In this document: positions 26,566-34,569 of the stretch, piece by piece
How the letters are laid out: the number at the start of each line of letters is the position of its first letter
How positions within the stretch are numbered: the first letter of the stretch is position 1
Assembly (NCBI GenBank): GCA_965267435.1
Contig: OZ253960.1
Span: forward strand, 3,224,001-3,288,000
DNA length: 64,000 nucleotides
Origin: JAWPMT01 sp965267435
GTDB lineage: Bacteria; Bacteroidota; Bacteroidia; Cytophagales; Cyclobacteriaceae
Direction of reading: 5' to 3'
The notes under the pieces: model-generated
What the model was told of the DNA's origin: nothing
The model's input: only the letters and a program-made list of their open reading frames with translations
Database searches by the model: none
Program-made: the position numbers and the translations under genes

Positions 26566-26646
26566 GGGTTTCGGTTCGTCCCATAGCACGCATAGGATCG
26601 ATCTTTACTTTCTCCCTATCTTTCGAGCACATTAAAACAAACATAG

Positions 26647-27468
26647 ATGAGATTTCACCACCTGGCTATCATAGTAGCTGTAGCTGCCTGCTCCACCCCC
26701 AAGCAACAAGAACCAGAGTCATCCGAACCACCTCCCGCCACGGTCGCTTTCGAAACGACCAAAGGGAAAATCGTCCTGCAACTCTCTGACAAAACGCCAC
26801 AACACCGAGACAATTTCCTCAAGCTGGTTGAAGAGACGGCATTTGACAGTCTGCTCTTTCACCGGGTGATCAACGAATTCATGATCCAGGGCGGTGATCC
26901 CAGCAGCAAGAACGCTGACGGCGAAGCCTCGCTGGGTGAGGGAGATCGTGACTACAAAGTACCTGCGGAATTTGATCCGACACTCTTTCATAAGCGAGGT
27001 GCACTTGGAGCTGCCCGGGACGGCAATGCCGAAAGGGCCTCGTCTGCCATGCAGTTCTACATCGTACAACGTGGCCCCCGCCCCGATAGCATGATCGACG
27101 TAGATGAGGGAAGGATCAACGGGTGGCTAGCTGAAAATTATGCACTGAACGCCCCGGAGAACAGCGGCTTGAAAGCAGCGAGACAGGAAGCGCAGGAGAA
27201 CGCCAACTGGGAGCTGTTCGGACAACTCAGTGATTCCCTAAAGGCGATCGCCGAGTCGCTGGAGTTGGAGCCATATATGATCCCTGAAGCACATCGAGAA
27301 GTGTATCGAACGCTGGGAGGCACGCCTCACCTCGACCAGAACTACACTGTCTTCGGAGAGGTGATTGAGGGCATGGCCGTGGTCGATGCAATCGCTACTA
27401 CACCGACGAATGATCAGGACCGACCCATCGAAGACGTGCGGATCCTATCAGCGAGGGTCATTGAATAA
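26647..27468 (+). CDS. Cyclophilin-type peptidyl-prolyl isomerase lipoprotein
   Basis: This 273-residue lipoprotein has lipobox cysteine C15 (VAAC). The cyclophilin fold begins near residue 33 (VAFETTKGKIVLQLSD). It has the catalytic segment FHRVINEFMIQGGDP and QFYIVQ, and ends with NYTVFGEVIEGMAVVDAI. A helical insertion of about 75 residues (about 150-225) splits the fold between the active-site strand and the final hairpin. Comparable insertions occur in other Bacteroidota lipoprotein cyclophilins. It would assist folding of exported or outer-membrane proteins. Confidence 0.9.
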   Translation: MRFHHLAIIVAVAACSTPKQQEPESSEPPPATVAFETTKGKIVLQLSDKTPQHRDNFLKLVEETAFDSLLFHRVINEFMIQGGDPSSKNADGEASLGEGDRDYKVPAEFDPTLFHKRGALGAARDGNAERASSAMQFYIVQRGPRPDSMIDVDEGRINGWLAENYALNAPENSGLKAARQEAQENANWELFGQLSDSLKAIAESLELEPYMIPEAHREVYRTLGGTPHLDQNYTVFGEVIEGMAVVDAIATTPTNDQDRPIEDVRILSARVIE

Positions 27469-27790
27469 AGTCTTTGGCAGACAAGAACTCAACTCATCAA
27501 CTAAAAAGGCCGCAAGCCGAAGCGGTAGACAAGGCATGACTCATGGGCTGGCAGCGCGGCCGAAGGCTACAGCCGGCCTGCCTTTGCCGCAACGGCTACG
27601 TGCAGGCAGGCACGAGGAAGCCCTGAAGTAGAGAGCTGAAGAATTGCGCTTCCTTTGTGGTCTTCTGCCTCTCTCACTTCAGGGGTGCGATGGCCCCAAG
27701 CGAGGGCATGTGCGCCCTACGCTGCAATTCTCCATTTTCCATTCTCAATTCTCCATTGTATCCAGTAGATTCGCAGCAAAATAGTACGGC
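27469..27790. other. Gene-free stretch with GC-rich hairpins and repeat copy B
   Basis: This stretch of about 320 bp separates the cyclophilin gene from sucC. It holds a GC-rich hairpin around 27570-27612 (CTGCCT...AGGCAG), hairpin repeat copy B and, just before sucC, a homopyrimidine-rich low-complexity run (27722-27757). No gene is seen. Confidence 0.5.
27621..27684 (+). repeat. Hairpin repeat family, copy B
   Basis: CCCTGAAGT-A-GAGAG pairs with CTCTC-ACTTCAGGG, a 14-bp stem with one bulged A and 35 bases between arms. The left arm and flank (AGCCCTGAAGTAGAGAGCTG) and the right flank (GTGCGATGGC) are shared with copy A at 18.2 kb on the opposite strand. Confidence 0.65.
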
Positions 27791-29002
27791 ATGAATATCC
27801 ACGAATACCAGGCGAAGGAAATACTCAAGAGTTACGGCGTCACGATCCAAAATGGTATCGTCGCAGATACCCCTCAAAAAGCAGTCGAAGCGGCAAAAGA
27901 GCTCAATGCGCAGACAGGGACCAGTTGGTACGTGATCAAGGCCCAAATTCATGCTGGTGGTCGAGGCAAAGGAAAAATCAACGAGACCGGTTCGAACGGA
28001 GTGGTGCTAGCCAAGAGCCTGGAAGAAGTGGAGCCAAAGTCAGAAGCGATCCTGGGCGGGACGCTAGTGACACATCAGACGGGCGCTGCTGGAAAAAAGG
28101 TGAACAAGATTCTGATAGCCGAGGATGTGTACTACCCTGGCGATTCTGAGCCCAAAGAATATTATCTCTCGATCCTTCTTGATCGAGGAACAGGACAAAA
28201 TATCATCATGGCCTCCACCGAAGGGGGCATGGACATCGAGACCGTGGCGGAGGAAACTCCCGACAAGATCGTGAAGGAGTGGGTCAACCCGGCAGTCGGC
28301 CTACAGGGTTTCCAGGCGCGCAAAGTAGCTTTTGCGCTGGGACTGACCGGCGATGCATTCAAGGGGATGGTGAAATTCATCTTCGCCCTCTACAAAGCAT
28401 ACGAAGCAACTGACGCCTCGCAGTTTGAGATCAACCCCGTACTGAAGACTTCGGACAATAAGATCCTGGCGGTCGACGCCAAGGTCAATCTGGACGACAA
28501 TGCCCTCTATCGACACAAAGACCTCGCTGAACTGCGCGACCTGACTGAAGAAGATCCTTTGGAAGTGGAAGCCGGGCAGAGTGGCCTTAACTATGTGAAG
28601 CTGGAAGGCAACGTCGGCTGTATGGTGAATGGCGCAGGCCTGGCCATGGCCACGATGGACATCATCAAGCTATCCGGTGGTGAGCCCGCCAACTTCCTCG
28701 ACGTCGGAGGAGGTGCGAATGCCAAGACGGTGGAAGCAGGTTTCCGAATCATCCTGCGTGATCCTAATGTGAAGGCGATCCTCATCAACATCTTCGGCGG
28801 TATCGTGAGGGGAGACAGGGTCGCAAGTGGCGTCGTGGAAGCTTACAAGAATATTGGTGACATCAGCGTGCCGATCATTGTCCGATTGCAGGGAACGAAC
28901 GCCGAAGAGGGTGCAAAAATCATCGAAGAGTCTGGGTTGAAGGTGACTTCAGCGATCCTGCTCAAGGACGCCGCGGATAAGGTACGCGAAGTACTGGCTT
29001 AA
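27791..29002 (+). CDS. sucC: Succinyl-CoA synthetase beta subunit
   Basis: This 403-residue TCA-cycle enzyme subunit joins succinate and CoA with nucleotide hydrolysis. The ATP-grasp domain starts with MNIHEYQAKEILKSYGV and includes KAQIHAGGRGKGK and the metal-binding region EINPVLKT with AVDAKVNLDDNA. The C-terminal CoA-ligase domain has GGEPANFLDVGGGA and NIFGGIVRGDRVA. The sucD partner is not in the window, so the two subunit genes are unlinked, as in several Bacteroidota. Confidence 0.97.
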   Translation: MNIHEYQAKEILKSYGVTIQNGIVADTPQKAVEAAKELNAQTGTSWYVIKAQIHAGGRGKGKINETGSNGVVLAKSLEEVEPKSEAILGGTLVTHQTGAAGKKVNKILIAEDVYYPGDSEPKEYYLSILLDRGTGQNIIMASTEGGMDIETVAEETPDKIVKEWVNPAVGLQGFQARKVAFALGLTGDAFKGMVKFIFALYKAYEATDASQFEINPVLKTSDNKILAVDAKVNLDDNALYRHKDLAELRDLTEEDPLEVEAGQSGLNYVKLEGNVGCMVNGAGLAMATMDIIKLSGGEPANFLDVGGGANAKTVEAGFRIILRDPNVKAILINIFGGIVRGDRVASGVVEAYKNIGDISVPIIVRLQGTNAEEGAKIIEESGLKVTSAILLKDAADKVREVLA

Positions 29003-29481
29003 GCTAGTCAGTTCATAAGACGTAATTAAGTCGCTAAGGAAGAGAATTGTCCCCGCGAACACAGTGCTGGACAAATCCCCAAGGAGCGCGTCCGTGACGA
29101 TTCCTTCATACACAGTCGTGCCACTTCACTTGATCCGAGGGCGGTACATCTCGCTAGTCCTTGGCGCCACTACAATAATTCTCTGCAATGCCGGCTCTCG
29201 GAAGACCTTGTAGGAAGGAAGGATTTTTTGCCTCGTTTTTCATCCCTGAAAAATGAGGAGCCCCGCGGCTTGAGCGGTAAGGAAATGAGAATTCTTGGAT
29301 ACTGTATTGGATACTGTAACTGACAGAAAATTGCAAATTCTTCAAAAGCCCGCCCTCCGGTGGGCTTTTTTTATAGCCACCCACCAGATATCCAATTTCT
29401 TCTTGCAACGAAATAAATAATGAAAAAATCGTTTAAATAGATTTTCTATTGCAAGTGTATATTTTACTTTTGAAGGAAATT
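29003..29481. other. Gene-free stretch between sucC and the ilv leader
   Basis: This 480-bp stretch has no convincing gene. It holds a 12-bp hairpin (CCTCGTTTTTCA-tccc-TGAAAAATGAGG, 29231-29258), a perfect 12-bp tandem duplication (TTGGATACTGTA twice, 29295-29318), a terminator-like hairpin at 29344-29372 and an A/T-rich promoter region before the leader peptide. Confidence 0.5.
29344..29372. terminator. Bidirectional terminator-like hairpin upstream of the ilv leader
   Basis: AAAAGCCCGCC-ctc-CGG-TGGGCTTTT forms an 11-bp stem with one G-U pair and is followed by seven T on the plus strand, with A residues on the left. No gene ends near it on either strand, so it may close an unrecognised transcript or insulate the ilv promoter. 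Confidence 0.65.
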
Positions 29482-29559
29482 ATGAAATTAATAACTGTAG
29501 ATATCGTGGTCATTACCGTGATTATTCGAGTCGTACGACTGGCGAATAAGGGATGGTGA
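29482..29559 (+). CDS. ilv operon leader peptide
   Basis: This 25-codon open frame (ATG 29482, TGA 29557-29559) has a good ribosome-binding sequence (GAAGGAAAT directly upstream). Thirteen of 25 residues are Ile (5), Val (6) or Leu (2), concentrated in the run VDIVVITVIIRVV, exactly the products of the operon that follows. A terminator and an alternative pairing follow immediately. The composition and context identify it as a translated attenuator leader comparable in logic to the enterobacterial ilv leaders. Confidence 0.85.
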   Translation: MKLITVDIVVITVIIRVVRLANKGW

Positions 29560-29614
29560 CAATGTATCTACGAGAAAATACTAGGACGCCATCCCGACAG
29601 GATGGCGTTTTTTT
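29550..29614 (+). promoter_or_regulatory. Transcription attenuator of the ilv operon
   Basis: The terminator stem ACGCCATCC/GGATGGCGT (29586-29594, 29600-29608) plus T7 competes with an antiterminator in which GGGATGGTG (29550-29558) pairs with CGCCATCCC (29587-29595; one G-U). GGGATGG overlaps the last leader codons and stop. A ribosome that finishes the leader would cover it and allow termination; one stalled at the Ile/Val codons upstream would leave it free and allow readthrough. A further palindrome, AGTCGTACGACT (29530-29541), lies within the leader. Confidence 0.78.
29586..29614 (+). terminator. Attenuator terminator before ilvE
   Basis: A perfect 9-bp stem, ACGCCATCC-cgaca-GGATGGCGT, is followed by seven T. 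It ends 12 bp before the ilvE ATG, so it can only serve as a conditional terminator for the downstream operon. Confidence 0.88.
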
Positions 29615-29626
29615 ATACGTGCGACC

Positions 29627-30517
29627 ATGTATTACAACGACAACACGATCGTATTCCATAATGGCAACTGGATAAAGGCCAAAGACGCTAAAACAAGCCT
29701 CTTTGACCAGACATTGCACTATGGTACTGGCGCTCTGGAGGGCATCCGATCGTATAGGAGCGGCGGCAGCTATAAGATCTTCAAGGCATTGGATCACTTC
29801 AAACGCCTGCACAAGTCCGCTGAAATGATGCACCTCAATCTCCCCTACTCTGCGGAGGAGCTTACACACATCGCACACGAACTCCTGGAAAAAAATCACC
29901 TGACAGACGCCTATATCCGGCCCCTCGTCTACGCCGGTCAGGACATGATGCTACGCCCAACAAAGGACTCTAACATCTTCATGGCTGCCTGGAAGTGGAA
30001 AAAGTACAATGGCCTGAAGCCCCTGGATGTGATGGTCTCGCAGTACCGCAAGCCAAGCGCCCAGGCGATTCCCATCGAAGCAAAGGTCGTGGGCAACTAC
30101 TCCTCAGCTACCATCGTGTCAGCTCAGGCGCGCAACCTAGGATATGACGAAGCGCTGCTACTCGACGCCAACGATCATGTGGCGGAGGGCCCCGCGAGCA
30201 ACTTCTTTTATGAGAAGGACAATGTCCTCTACACACCCAAGAAGGGCAACATCCTCCCTGGCATCACACGTGCGTCCATCTTCCACATGGCGAAGGAACT
30301 GGGTGTGACCATCGTCGAAAAAGATATTGTCGTAGAAGAATTGTATGACGCCGATCAGGCGTTCTTCTGCGGTACGGCTTCAGAGATCAGCCAAATCCAA
30401 TCTATCAACGGCGAGCAGATGAAAGGGGTCTGGGAAGACTCCGCTTCGTACAGCTTGCACTTCATCTATCAACAAAAGGTCCGCTTCGACGAGTTCGAGG
30501 ACTTGACCATCGTATAA
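29627..30517 (+). CDS. ilvE: Branched-chain amino acid aminotransferase
   Basis: This 296-residue class IV PLP-dependent transaminase carries out the last step of Ile, Val and Leu synthesis. The start resembles other IlvE proteins (MYYNDNTIVFHNGNWIKAKDAKTSLFDQTLHYGTGALEGIRSY has the GxGxFEGIR-type motif). The PLP lysine is in EAKVVGNY, and EGPASNFF and LPGITRASI bind the cofactor phosphate. It is the first structural gene behind the attenuator; ilvD starts 14 bp later. Confidence 0.96.
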   Translation: MYYNDNTIVFHNGNWIKAKDAKTSLFDQTLHYGTGALEGIRSYRSGGSYKIFKALDHFKRLHKSAEMMHLNLPYSAEELTHIAHELLEKNHLTDAYIRPLVYAGQDMMLRPTKDSNIFMAAWKWKKYNGLKPLDVMVSQYRKPSAQAIPIEAKVVGNYSSATIVSAQARNLGYDEALLLDANDHVAEGPASNFFYEKDNVLYTPKKGNILPGITRASIFHMAKELGVTIVEKDIVVEELYDADQAFFCGTASEISQIQSINGEQMKGVWEDSASYSLHFIYQQKVRFDEFEDLTIV

Positions 30518-30531
30518 GCGAGCTCCAATCC

Positions 30532-32202
30532 ATGCCACTGAACAAATACAGCAGAACGGTCACACAAGACCCTAGCCAACCTGCCTCGCAGGCGCAACTC
30601 TATGCCACAGGCCTCAAAGAAGAGGATTTCGACAAGGCGCAGGTCGGTATCGTCAGCACCGGCTTTGAGGGCAACCCCTGTAACATGCACTTGAACATCC
30701 TGGCACATCGCGTCAAGAAGGGCGTACAGGAGGCCGATCTCGTAGGCCTGATCTTCCACACGATCGGCGTGAGCGACGGGATTTCCAATGGCACCACAGG
30801 GATGAAGTATTCGCTGGTATCACGAGATATCATCGCCGACTCTATTGAGACCGTGTGCGGGGGCCAGTTCTATGACGCCGTGATCCCAGTTGTGGGTTGT
30901 GACAAAAACATGCCTGGCGCCCTGATCGCCATGGGCCGCCTCAACAGGCCCGGCATCATGGTCTACGGTGGCACCGTGCGACCAGGTAAGTGGAAAGGTG
31001 AGGACCTCAACATCATCTCTGCCTTCGAAGCCTATGGGCAGAAGCTAGCGGGCAATATCAGCGACGAAGACTACAAAGGCATTATTCAAAACTCCATCCC
31101 TGGACCCGGTGCCTGCGGCGGCATGTACACCGCCAATACCATGTCTTCGGCGATCGAGGCCTTGGGCATGAGCTTGCCCTTCAGCTCGTCTAACCCCGCA
31201 GAGAGCAACAACAAGCAACAAGAGACGCTGGATATCGGCAAGGCCATTCGCCACCTCCTGGAAGAAGACATCAAGCCTCGCGACATCATGACGAAGGCCG
31301 CCTTCGAAAATGGCATCAAGGTGGTCATGGCCCTCGGTGGTAGCACCAATGCCGTACTGCACCTGCTGGCCATGGCAAGAGCGGTCGAAGTGGATCTGAC
31401 CCTGGAGGACTTCCAGCGGATCAGTGATGCGACGCCTTTCATCGCGGACCTCAAGCCAAGCGGAAAATACCTCATGGAAGACCTCCACAACATCGGGGGT
31501 ACTCCTGCTGTCATGAAGCTGATGCTCAAGGAAGGGTTCCTCGACGGGTCGTGTCTGACAGTGACCGGCAAGACATTGGCCGAGAACCTCGAGGAAGCGC
31601 CCGGGCTAGCTGATGGCCAGAAGATCATCCGATCGTTCTCCGATCCCATCAAGCCATCAGGTCACTTGCAAATCCTGTATGGCAACCTGGCACCGGAAGG
31701 CGCAGTCGCCAAGATCACAGGAAAGGAAGGCGAGTACTTCGAAGGCCCCGCACGTGTCTACGATGACGAGTTCGCCGCCATCGAAGGAATTGGCAAGGAA
31801 GTGCAGAAGGGCGAAGTCATTGTGATCCGATACTCAGGCCCAAAAGGAGGCCCCGGAATGTCGGAGATGCTGAAGCCGACGAGCGCGGTCATGGGCGCCG
31901 GCCTCGGCAAGGACGTGGCCCTCATTACTGACGGGCGATTCTCTGGTGGTTCTCACGGGTTCGTGGTTGGGCATATCACACCAGAAGCCCAGGAAGGCGG
32001 ACCTATTGGCCTCATCCAAAATGGCGATATCATCGCCATCGACGCGGTCAACAACCGCATGGACATCAAGATAAGCGACGAAGAATTAGAAGCACGCCGC
32101 CAGGCCTGGCAACAACCACCCTATAAGGCCGAAAAAGGTGTGCTTAGAAAATACATTAACTCAGTGTCGACAGCCTCGAAGGGTTGTGTCACAGATGAAT
32201 AG
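30532..32202 (+). CDS. ilvD: Dihydroxy-acid dehydratase
   Basis: This 556-residue iron-sulfur enzyme dehydrates dihydroxy-acids to the 2-oxo acids of Ile and Val. The three cluster cysteines are visible in EGNPCNMH, VVGCDKNMPG and GPGACGGMYTANTM, the usual pattern of IlvD/Edd proteins. The C-terminal GRFSGGSHGFVVGHITPEA motif is conserved. Its last codons overlap the ilvB start, so the genes are translationally coupled. Confidence 0.97.
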   Translation: MPLNKYSRTVTQDPSQPASQAQLYATGLKEEDFDKAQVGIVSTGFEGNPCNMHLNILAHRVKKGVQEADLVGLIFHTIGVSDGISNGTTGMKYSLVSRDIIADSIETVCGGQFYDAVIPVVGCDKNMPGALIAMGRLNRPGIMVYGGTVRPGKWKGEDLNIISAFEAYGQKLAGNISDEDYKGIIQNSIPGPGACGGMYTANTMSSAIEALGMSLPFSSSNPAESNNKQQETLDIGKAIRHLLEEDIKPRDIMTKAAFENGIKVVMALGGSTNAVLHLLAMARAVEVDLTLEDFQRISDATPFIADLKPSGKYLMEDLHNIGGTPAVMKLMLKEGFLDGSCLTVTGKTLAENLEEAPGLADGQKIIRSFSDPIKPSGHLQILYGNLAPEGAVAKITGKEGEYFEGPARVYDDEFAAIEGIGKEVQKGEVIVIRYSGPKGGPGMSEMLKPTSAVMGAGLGKDVALITDGRFSGGSHGFVVGHITPEAQEGGPIGLIQNGDIIAIDAVNNRMDIKISDEELEARRQAWQQPPYKAEKGVLRKYINSVSTASKGCVTDE

Positions 32203-33943
32203 ATTGATTATGAATACCTCATCACTCACCTTGACGGAAACGAAGAAGAAGGCGACCAAGCGAGTGTCTGGTTCTGAAGGTTTGCTCCTTTCCCTACTGG
32301 AAGAGGGCGTTGAAACCATATTTGGTTATCCCGGAGGAGCGATCATGCCCGTCTATGATGAACTGTACAAGTACCAGGATCAGCTGGAGCACATCCTCAC
32401 ACGCCACGAGCAAGGGGCTGCACATGCAGCGCAGGGCTTCGCGCGTGTGTCTGGAAAAACCGGCGTCTGTTTTGCAACGTCAGGACCTGGAGCTACCAAC
32501 CTTATCACTGGTATCGCCGATGCGCAGATCGACTCCACCCCGATCGTCTGCATCACCGGCCAGGTGCCTTCGCACCTGTTAGGTACCGACGCATTTCAAG
32601 AAACTGACGTGGTGGGTATCTCTATGCCCGTGACCAAGTGGAACTATCAGGTGACAAAAGCTGAGGAGATCCCCTATGCCATTGCCCGCGCATTTTACAT
32701 TGCCAATTCTGGCAGACCCGGTCCAGTATTGATCGATATCACCAAAGATGCGCAGTTCGAGGAGTTCGACTTCTCTTATCAGAAGTGTGAAAAAATCAGG
32801 AGCTACCATCCCTACCCCATCCTTGACGAGGCAAAGATCGATGAGGCCGTAGCGATGATCGATAAGGCCGAAAGGCCCTATGTGCTGGTGGGGCAAGGCA
32901 TTATTCTGTCTGAAGCGCAGGAGGAGCTCAAGGCATTCCTCAAAAAAACGGGCATCCCGGCAGCTTCCACATTGATGGGGCTTTCTGCACTGCCAGTGGA
33001 CCATCCTAACTACGTTGGGTACCTGGGCATGCATGGCAACTATGGGCCTAACATCAATACCAACAAATGCGATGTCCTCATTGCCATCGGTATGCGGTTC
33101 GATGACCGCGTGACGGGAGACTTGACCAAATACGCCCGACAGGCCAAAGTCATTCATATCGAGATCGACCCGGCAGAGATTGACAAAAACGTCAAGACGA
33201 CCGTAGCCATCAATGCGGACGCAAAGCAAGCACTGCATCAACTCGTTGGTAAGGTGGCTGCAAATTCACACGAAGAGTGGATGGCCTCCTTCCGCGAAAT
33301 GGACAAAATCGAGGAGGACCAGGTTGTCACGAGTGAACTGTACCCTACAGGTGATCAGGTGCGAATGGGCGAGGTGATCCGCCTCCTATCAGAAAAGACC
33401 AACGGCGAGGCCGTGATCGTCACAGATGTAGGGCAGCACCAAATGGTAGCCAGTCGTTACTACCGGTTTGCCGATACTCGGTCCAATATCACATCCGGGG
33501 GATTAGGAACCATGGGATTTGCCTTGCCTGCAGCCATGGGTGCCAAGAGAGGCGCACCTGAGAGAGAGGTCGTCGCTATTATCGGTGACGGAGGCTTTCA
33601 AATGACCATCCAGGAGCTGGCAACCATCTTCCAATACAACCTGGGAGTGAAAATCCTTATACTCAACAACAACTTCCTGGGCATGGTACGCCAGTGGCAG
33701 CAGCTGTTTTTCGAGAAACGCTACTCGTTCACAGAACTGGTCAATCCTGATTTCCAGCTGATCTCCCAAGGCTATGGCATTCCGTGTAACAAAGTAATTC
33801 AGCGCAATGATCTCGATGGTGCGCTCAAAAGCTTCCTGGATCACGAAGGACCCTACTTGCTAGAGGTGGTAGTTGAGAAAGAAGAAAATGTATTCCCAAT
33901 GGTGCCATCGGGTGCCTCAGTCTCAGATATCCGTCTGTCATAA
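32195..33943 (+). CDS. ilvB: Acetolactate synthase large (catalytic) subunit
   Basis: This ThDP-dependent enzyme of about 582 residues condenses pyruvate with pyruvate or 2-oxobutyrate. The N-terminal pyrimidine domain has FGYPGGAIMPVYD and the catalytic Glu in RHEQGAAHAAQGFAR. The central FAD-binding domain follows, and the C-terminal pyrophosphate domain has GDGGFQMTIQEL...NNNFLGMVRQWQ. The start at 32195 overlaps ilvD by 8 bp; an ATG at 32210 is the alternative. It pairs with the regulatory subunit encoded 11 bp downstream. Confidence 0.96.
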   Translation: MNRLIMNTSSLTLTETKKKATKRVSGSEGLLLSLLEEGVETIFGYPGGAIMPVYDELYKYQDQLEHILTRHEQGAAHAAQGFARVSGKTGVCFATSGPGATNLITGIADAQIDSTPIVCITGQVPSHLLGTDAFQETDVVGISMPVTKWNYQVTKAEEIPYAIARAFYIANSGRPGPVLIDITKDAQFEEFDFSYQKCEKIRSYHPYPILDEAKIDEAVAMIDKAERPYVLVGQGIILSEAQEELKAFLKKTGIPAASTLMGLSALPVDHPNYVGYLGMHGNYGPNINTNKCDVLIAIGMRFDDRVTGDLTKYARQAKVIHIEIDPAEIDKNVKTTVAINADAKQALHQLVGKVAANSHEEWMASFREMDKIEEDQVVTSELYPTGDQVRMGEVIRLLSEKTNGEAVIVTDVGQHQMVASRYYRFADTRSNITSGGLGTMGFALPAAMGAKRGAPEREVVAIIGDGGFQMTIQELATIFQYNLGVKILILNNNFLGMVRQWQQLFFEKRYSFTELVNPDFQLISQGYGIPCNKVIQRNDLDGALKSFLDHEGPYLLEVVVEKEENVFPMVPSGASVSDIRLS

Positions 33944-33954
33944 ATCAAGAAATC

Positions 33955-34548
33955 ATGAGCGCCAATATCTATAGCGAAGACCACTCTGATCATACCATGA
34001 AGGACTACACCCTCTCTGTGCTCACAGAGGATAAGTCCGGGTTGCTCAATCACATTACCATCATCTTCACACGAAGGAAGATCAATATCGTAAGCCTCAA
34101 CGTATCCGCCACAGAGGTGCCTGGCTTGAGCCGGTTCTCGATTGTGATCACTGCCACTCGCGACCAGGCAGAAAAGGTCGTAAAGCAGATCCGCAAACTG
34201 ATCGATGTACTAGGTGCCTTCGTCTACGAAGAAGACGAGATCTATTATCAGGAGATCGCTCTGTACAAAGTACCTACGAAAGTATTCCTCAATGGCAATT
34301 CGATCGAGACATTGGTGCGAAACAATGGCGCGCGGATACTGGTGATTGAGCAGGACCACATCGTCATCGAAAAGACTGGACACAAGAGAGAGACACACGA
34401 TCTCTACCAAAAATTAGAGCCTTACGGCCTGCTTGAGTTTGCCCGTTCGGGCAGGGTAGCGATCTCCAAAAGCAAGCGTAAAACGGAGACGTTCATCAAG
34501 CAATTAGAAGAAACACAGTCAAACCAACTGAGCATAAAAGATTACTGA
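33955..34548 (+). CDS. ilvN: Acetolactate synthase small (regulatory) subunit
   Basis: This 197-residue protein has an N-terminal ACT domain (TLSVLTEDKSGLLNHITIIFTRRKINIVSLNV, about residues 18-90) that binds valine for feedback inhibition, and a C-terminal ALS_ss_C-type domain. A short N-terminal extension of about 16 residues precedes the ACT domain; an internal ATG at residue 14 (KDYTLSV follows) could be a second start. It sits between ilvB and ilvC, spacing 11 and 21 bp. Confidence 0.95.
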   Translation: MSANIYSEDHSDHTMKDYTLSVLTEDKSGLLNHITIIFTRRKINIVSLNVSATEVPGLSRFSIVITATRDQAEKVVKQIRKLIDVLGAFVYEEDEIYYQEIALYKVPTKVFLNGNSIETLVRNNGARILVIEQDHIVIEKTGHKRETHDLYQKLEPYGLLEFARSGRVAISKSKRKTETFIKQLEETQSNQLSIKDY

Positions 34549-34569
34549 TTTTTAACTATTCTAAACACA

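Noticed and set aside
27722..27757. Pyrimidine-rich repeats before sucC (ATTCTCCATT-like)
   Set aside because: Low-complexity sequence also seen in a shorter form near 22040; no regular unit or function could be supported.
29154..29408. Open frame of 84 codons on the minus strand in the sucC-ilv gap
   Set aside because: It crosses the terminator hairpin and the tandem repeat, and its residues reflect those repeats rather than a protein.
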